Positions 59,833 to 64,000 of a stretch of 64,000 nucleotides of DNA are shown here, in pieces. Both the position numbers and the translations under genes were made by a program. Below the pieces are notes generated by a model. That model saw nothing but the letters and a program-made list of their open reading frames with translations, searched no databases and was not told the DNA's origin. Every line of letters starts with the position of its first letter. Within the stretch, counting starts at the first letter, position 1. The DNA is from Bacillus sp. N1-1 (GTDB lineage: Bacteria; Bacillota; Bacilli; Bacillales; Guptibacillaceae), in the NCBI RefSeq assembly GCF_009818105.1, contig NZ_CP046564.1, positions 2,108,001-2,172,000 of the forward strand, read 5' to 3'.

Positions 59833-61535
59833 GAGGATTAGCATTTGTTTGGCGTGAAATGCTGACAGAGAAAAAAGATATCCTTCTTTCCATCTTATTT
59901 GGCTTTATTGCTGGTATAACAGCTGTTGCCCTCTTTGCCGCAAGTGGATACTTAATTTCCAAGGCAGCATTGTCGCTACCCGTCTTCGCATTAGCCATTT
60001 TAACAGCTGTCGTGAAATTCTTTGGACTTGCTCGTGCAGTAGGCCGTTACTTTGAAAGGATTTATTCACATCGTGCCACATTTTCAATCTTAAGCAACAT
60101 GCGCGTATCATTTTATAAAAAGCTTGAACCAGTTGCAGCGAGCTTATCTCAGAAATACCGAAGTGGGGAATTGCTAGGGCGAATCGTAGGAGACATTGAT
60201 CGGCTTCAGCATTTTTATTTGCGTGTTTTGTACCCACCGATCGTATTTATTCTTATTTTCCTTGTTACAATTTGGTTTACACTATTCTTTTCAATTAAAA
60301 TTGCAAGTTTAATGCTGTTAGGTGTTTTTCTTACTGGGATATTAATTCCTGGTTACTTCGCTTGGCGGATTCGGAAAAAAGATCAGGCCGTTCGTGCATT
60401 TAGAGGCGAATTTGCAGCTGATTCGGCTGAGTTTTTCAATGGCTTTCGTGATCTAAAAATCATGAGAGAAACCGAGAAGAGGAAAGAAGAGCTTGAAGCA
60501 AAATCGAGCGCTACTTTAAATGCAGAAAGTAAAGAAAGTAAGGCGGAAGTTTTTCATCAGGCGGTTAACTCATTTATCTCTTTATTTGTCACATGGTGTG
60601 TCATCGCGGTGGGTGCCTATCTTGTTACAACTGGAGAATTGGATGGACTATTTCTCGCCATGCTTGTCCTTATCTCCTTAACGTCGTTTGAGAATGCGGT
60701 GCCGATGGCGATCGTGCCGGCTTATTTACAAGATAGCATCGTAGCATCCAAAAGACTTTCATCCGTCCAAGCGGAAACGTCGAATAACGTTAAGAAAACA
60801 GTAAAGCTTCCAGAAGAAAAACCGTTCTCGCTATTAGCGAAAAACGTAACTTTCTCATATCCGGGGGAAGAAAGAAAATCACTGAAGCATGTATCCGTTC
60901 ATATCCCAGCAGGGGGGAAAACGGCGATTGTTGGTCCTAGTGGTTCTGGTAAGTCAACGCTTTTACAACTTTTCCTTCAGTTCTATGAGAGCGGGGGACT
61001 AGAAGTGAATGGTGATTCGACCCAAATGCTTTCACAGGAAGAAATTTGGTCGGAAACAAATGTTGTCCTTCAACAAAACCATTTTTTCTCGGGCTCTATT
61101 CGTGACAACTTGAAACTCGCCGGAGAGACGTTAACCGACGAACAGTTAACGAATATCCTTGCTATTGTTCAACTCGATCATCTTTCTCTTGATTACAAGG
61201 TCCATGAAAAAGGCGCCAACCTATCCGGTGGCGAACAGCAGCGTCTTGCCATTGCAAGAGCTCTGTTAAAAGGAAAGCGTGTCTGGTTATTAGACGAGCC
61301 AACTTCCTCGGTGGATCTTTTAACAGAAAGATTGATTCTTAACCATTTACTTGATCGGGCCAAAGAAGATACGCTTCTTTTGGTCAGTCATCGACTGAAC
61401 AATCTTGAAAAGATGGATCAAATTATCGTGATGGAATCAGGTGAAATTGTTGAAAGTGGTACGTACAAAGAATTGATGAAAAGTAAGGGATATTTTTATC
61501 AAATGAGAGAAATCGAAAGAAGCGTACTCTTGTAG
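59829..61535 (+). CDS. cydC: Thiol reductant ABC exporter subunit CydC
   Basis: A 568-residue half-transporter: six helices then an ABC domain with GPSGSGKSTLLQLF, LSGGEQQRLAIARALL and WLLDEPTSSVDLLTE. The family-typical LARAVGRYFERIYSH motif lies at about residues 58-72. It forms the heterodimer with CydD. ATG overlaps the cydD stop, and a very strong terminator closes the unit. Confidence 0.9.
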   Translation: MRGLAFVWREMLTEKKDILLSILFGFIAGITAVALFAASGYLISKAALSLPVFALAILTAVVKFFGLARAVGRYFERIYSHRATFSILSNMRVSFYKKLEPVAASLSQKYRSGELLGRIVGDIDRLQHFYLRVLYPPIVFILIFLVTIWFTLFFSIKIASLMLLGVFLTGILIPGYFAWRIRKKDQAVRAFRGEFAADSAEFFNGFRDLKIMRETEKRKEELEAKSSATLNAESKESKAEVFHQAVNSFISLFVTWCVIAVGAYLVTTGELDGLFLAMLVLISLTSFENAVPMAIVPAYLQDSIVASKRLSSVQAETSNNVKKTVKLPEEKPFSLLAKNVTFSYPGEERKSLKHVSVHIPAGGKTAIVGPSGSGKSTLLQLFLQFYESGGLEVNGDSTQMLSQEEIWSETNVVLQQNHFFSGSIRDNLKLAGETLTDEQLTNILAIVQLDHLSLDYKVHEKGANLSGGEQQRLAIARALLKGKRVWLLDEPTSSVDLLTERLILNHLLDRAKEDTLLLVSHRLNNLEKMDQIIVMESGEIVESGTYKELMKSKGYFYQMREIERSVLL

Positions 61536-61541
61536 GATTAG

Positions 61542-61588
61542 CTTCCAATTTACTGCTGTTATTCAGCAGTAAATTGGAAGTTTTTTTT
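61542..61588 (+). terminator. Terminator of cydDC
   Basis: Perfect 17-base arms (CTTCCAATTTACTGCTG and complement) around ttatt, then eight T residues. Confidence 0.95.
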
Positions 61589-61665
61589 GAAACCCTCTCA
61601 AAAAAAGAGGGGAATTATTCTTTTTATGGAATTTTATAGAAGTATGATAAAAGGAGGGATTTTTA

Positions 61666-62016
61666 GTGTTAAATCATGTTTGTGTCTTAACTGTTAAAGT
61701 GTCAAACCTGAAAGAAGCATTAGCGTTTTACACGGAAATATTGGATTTCAAAGTATCAAAAGAGTACGGTCCGAAAATTGTGAGTCTTCATCATGAAAAT
61801 ATCCCAATTGTTCTTGAAGAAGAGCCAGTTCAATCTGAAAACAACAATGTTCTGCTTGCCATCCAATCTAATGATATTTATCGAGATTTTCATCAGTTTA
61901 ACGAAAAAGGTGTGCCGATTCTTTCTAAAGAACCTAAACCATGTCCACCAGGCCTTTACTTTGTCATAAAAGATCCGTCGGGAAATCATATTGAAATTCT
62001 ACAGTTTACGAATTAA
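61666..62016 (+). CDS. VOC (glyoxalase-fold) protein
   Basis: A 116-residue VOC domain beginning at GTG 61666 after AAGGAGGG. It reads VCVLTVKVSNLKEALAFYTE and ends FVIKDPSGNHIEILQFTN, where the glutamate in IEI is a usual metal ligand. It lies 13 bases before the permease genes and could be co-transcribed, but a functional link is not evident. Confidence 0.82.
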   Translation: MLNHVCVLTVKVSNLKEALAFYTEILDFKVSKEYGPKIVSLHHENIPIVLEEEPVQSENNNVLLAIQSNDIYRDFHQFNEKGVPILSKEPKPCPPGLYFVIKDPSGNHIEILQFTN

Positions 62017-62029
62017 TTGGATCTAAAAA

Positions 62030-62980
62030 GTGTTTAACTCATTTATATGGCGTTCTGCTGTTCAATTTCTTTTAACTTCCCTAGGAATTCTATTAATCGG
62101 ATCTCTACCTTATCTCTTTTTTAACATGAAGCAACAGCTTGAAATTCTTGCGATGATTGATGAAGGTACTTTATCAAACACATTGTTTTTATATGATTCG
62201 ATCGTTTTTAACGTTGAAGCTTATATTAATCAAATCGGTCAAACCGTAAAGATGGTATTTAACGACCAGACGATGCAGTATTATGCAAGAGGCGGTAGTT
62301 TGCCGCTATTTCCTGACTTATGGAAAGCTTATTCACTTTCTATGTCTTATTTGCTCGCTTCATTAATGATCTCTATGCTTATAGGGATTGTTTTGACGAT
62401 AATGACGATGGTGTTTCCAAAAAGAATAAGAGGCTATCTGAAAGGCTTTTTCTTTATTATCGAATCGTTACCTGATATTTTCGTTATTCTTCTTGCTCAG
62501 ATAGGAGTGATCTGGATTTATAAACAGACAGACCTTCTGCTATTCAACCTAACGAGTGGTTTTGACGAAAAAGCAATCGTTTTGCCAATTCTTATCCTTT
62601 CATTGCTTCCTTCCGTTTACATTTATAAGTATTTGTTGCTCTCTTTTGAAGAAGAAGAAAGTCAGCTTTATGTAGAACTTGCGAGAGGGAAGGGATTAGA
62701 TCGGTATACCATTTTACTTGTTCATATGTTTCGTAATGCTATGGTCTCGCTATTTAACCATTTTAAAGGAGTATTTCTATTTGCCCTTGCAAACTTGCTT
62801 ATGCTTGAAATTATTTTTGACATGAACGGTCTAATGATGTTCATTTACAAAAATGGTGTCGTAAATACAGAAATTGTGACGCTTGCCCTGTATATGATCT
62901 TTCTACCAGCCTTTATTCTCTTTACTACTTTCGAGTGGCTGATTGAACGATGGATGGCAAGACAGGAGGGAGCACAATGA
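62030..62980 (+). CDS. Peptide/nickel-type ABC transporter permease (OppB-like)
   Basis: A 316-residue permease with six helices. The BPD/EAA-type loop is VELARGKGLDRYTILLVHMF (about residues 218-237), and an extracytoplasmic segment of about 60 residues follows the first helix, as in DppB/OppB proteins. Similarity to DppB at 26870 is low, so the substrate probably differs. GTG start; the SD is weak. It overlaps the next permease gene by four bases. Confidence 0.82.
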   Translation: MFNSFIWRSAVQFLLTSLGILLIGSLPYLFFNMKQQLEILAMIDEGTLSNTLFLYDSIVFNVEAYINQIGQTVKMVFNDQTMQYYARGGSLPLFPDLWKAYSLSMSYLLASLMISMLIGIVLTIMTMVFPKRIRGYLKGFFFIIESLPDIFVILLAQIGVIWIYKQTDLLLFNLTSGFDEKAIVLPILILSLLPSVYIYKYLLLSFEEEESQLYVELARGKGLDRYTILLVHMFRNAMVSLFNHFKGVFLFALANLLMLEIIFDMNGLMMFIYKNGVVNTEIVTLALYMIFLPAFILFTTFEWLIERWMARQEGAQ

Positions 62981-63999
62981 ATAAAGCGTCACTTTTGCGA
63001 AATGGTCCGTTTGTAATCGGTGTTATCTTTCTCTTATGTCTTTTAGTAAGTAGCTACGTGTATAACTTTTACGATTCGTATGTTCAACCAGAGAAAATGC
63101 TTTACGATAAAAGTGGAAATGTCGTGGCTTTAGCCCCGTTTTCTCCTTCACTGCGCTTTCCACTTGGAAGTGATCTCGACGGTCATTCATTTGTGTTCAA
63201 ACTGATAAAAGGTGCTAAATACACAATTGGTTTATCCTTAATCATTGCTTTTTGTAGAATGATCTTTTCTTTTGGATTTGGCTATCTGCTTTATCGCATG
63301 CCACTTTCTTTAAGAACGTTATTTAGTGGGCTTTCCAATGCGCTCCACTATGCTCCAGTTACGATTTTTACATATATCCTCATCGCACCTGTCGTTTTAA
63401 CGTTTAGCTGGAGCTATGATGTCACCACGAAGATCATTTTTCCGATGCTTATTTTAATTGCGATCAGCATCCCTGTTTTAGCTCTGTACATACAAAATGA
63501 GTTAGATGCCCTATCTAAAAAAGAATACATAGATAGTGCAAAAATAATGGGAGGAAGCCACTCTCATATTTTCAGAAAACATCTGGCCCCTTTTTTGTAC
63601 CCAAAGCTTCTCATCCTATTTGTACAACAGGTAGGACAGGTGCTCATTATATTCGCACATCTTGGTTTGTTAAACGTTTTTATTGGTGGAACTGATGTAA
63701 GAGTGGTCGATTATGATATGAAAACAGGGGAGGAGACAACTCAATCATTCTCCATGTCGAATGAATGGGCCGGATTAATTGCACAAAATTTTCCTTATGC
63801 ACAGTCATTTCCATGGATGGTTCTTGCACCGGTCATTGCTTTTGCACTATCGATTCTGGCCATTAATAGCATCGTATATGGATTAAAGAATCGCAAAATC
63901 TTTCGAAAACGAGAGGTGAAATCAAGCACATCTCCGTCAAACATGATCCTTCGTCAAGACCATTTTGAATTTAAGCAAACGAGGACTTCTTCTAAGTAA
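62977..63999 (+). CDS. Peptide/nickel-type ABC transporter permease (OppC-like)
   Basis: A 340-residue permease starting at ATG 62977 after GGAGGGAG. After the first helix comes FPLGSDLDGHSFVFKLIKGA, a form of the OppC GTDxxGRD motif; the cytoplasmic EAA-like loop is DSAKIMGGSHSHIFRKHLAP. An unusually long outer loop with GTDVRVVDYDMKTGEETTQS lies between the last helices. The stop is one base from the window edge; binding protein and ATPases would be expected beyond. Confidence 0.82.
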   Translation: MNKASLLRNGPFVIGVIFLLCLLVSSYVYNFYDSYVQPEKMLYDKSGNVVALAPFSPSLRFPLGSDLDGHSFVFKLIKGAKYTIGLSLIIAFCRMIFSFGFGYLLYRMPLSLRTLFSGLSNALHYAPVTIFTYILIAPVVLTFSWSYDVTTKIIFPMLILIAISIPVLALYIQNELDALSKKEYIDSAKIMGGSHSHIFRKHLAPFLYPKLLILFVQQVGQVLIIFAHLGLLNVFIGGTDVRVVDYDMKTGEETTQSFSMSNEWAGLIAQNFPYAQSFPWMVLAPVIAFALSILAINSIVYGLKNRKIFRKREVKSSTSPSNMILRQDHFEFKQTRTSSK

Positions 64000-64000
64000 G

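Noticed and set aside
61593..61613. Second terminator hairpin (CCCTCTC with GAGGGG) after cydC
   Set aside because: Imperfect pairing with an A-rich loop and weak T run, directly after a much stronger terminator.

Overview
The window reads as the chromosome of an orange- or yellow-pigmented, endospore-forming Bacillaceae, possibly marine or alkali-tolerant; the genus is inferred only from gene content. Support comes from low-to-moderate GC, AGGAGG-type ribosome binding sites with many GTG/TTG starts, and typical Bacillus families: KapB, a SleB-like hydrolase, YkuD, bacilliredoxin BrxA, YuzB, YpjP, DppA/YkfB/YkfC, YfmR-type ABC-F and CydDC. No phage, insertion sequence, CRISPR array or rRNA gene was seen. 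One dense block of eight tRNA genes lies at 15282-16002.

Layout. 1-1946: end of a glycogen operon (glgD fragment, glgA). 1983-14858: housekeeping and stress genes: an EAL protein, an AI-2E family permease, a transglycosylase, an Nfu-HEAT protein with BrxA, OsmC, two TrhO tRNA hydroxylases only 5 kb apart, a TelA operon behind an ECF-sigma promoter, a glutaredoxin, an acyl-CoA dehydrogenase, a SleB-like hydrolase, KapB and an NRDE protein. 14972-25888: a small basic protein, the tRNA block, YpjP, YuzB, thioredoxin reductase, Hsp20, thyA-dfrA, a YitT/GntR divergent pair, a ferredoxin, DUF2203 and an ABC-F protein. 26033-33380: a dpp/ykf murein-peptide uptake and recycling cluster that lacks its ATPase genes and carries a cytosolic penicillin-binding-fold hydrolase. 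33431-34470: YkuD L,D-transpeptidase and a frameshifted phosphoesterase.

34508-53196 is the most distinctive part: a carotenoid pathway in three transcription units, broken by about 8 kb of accessory genes (acetyltransferases, glyoxalase-fold proteins, small membrane proteins, a helix-turn-helix/DUF2975 pair, a decayed hydrolase). Unit 1 (+) is two CrtN-like oxidoreductases plus a CrtM/CrtB synthase. Unit 2 (-) is CrtP-like oxidoreductase, CruF hydratase, glycosyltransferase and a fourth CrtN/CrtD-like enzyme. Unit 3 (+), divergent from unit 2, is a CrtO-like acyltransferase overlapping type 2 IPP isomerase. Together they predict an isoprenoid backbone that is desaturated, hydrated, glycosylated and acylated.

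53249-63999: an NhaC-type antiporter; a SAM-I riboswitch in front of an unusual Fbp-like/MsrA reading frame; a large membrane-anchored alpha/beta hydrolase; cydDC behind a near-consensus Rex site; a glyoxalase-fold protein; and two peptide-type ABC permeases whose operon runs toward the right edge. Many start codons were moved inward from the longest reading frame to the codon with a proper ribosome binding site.
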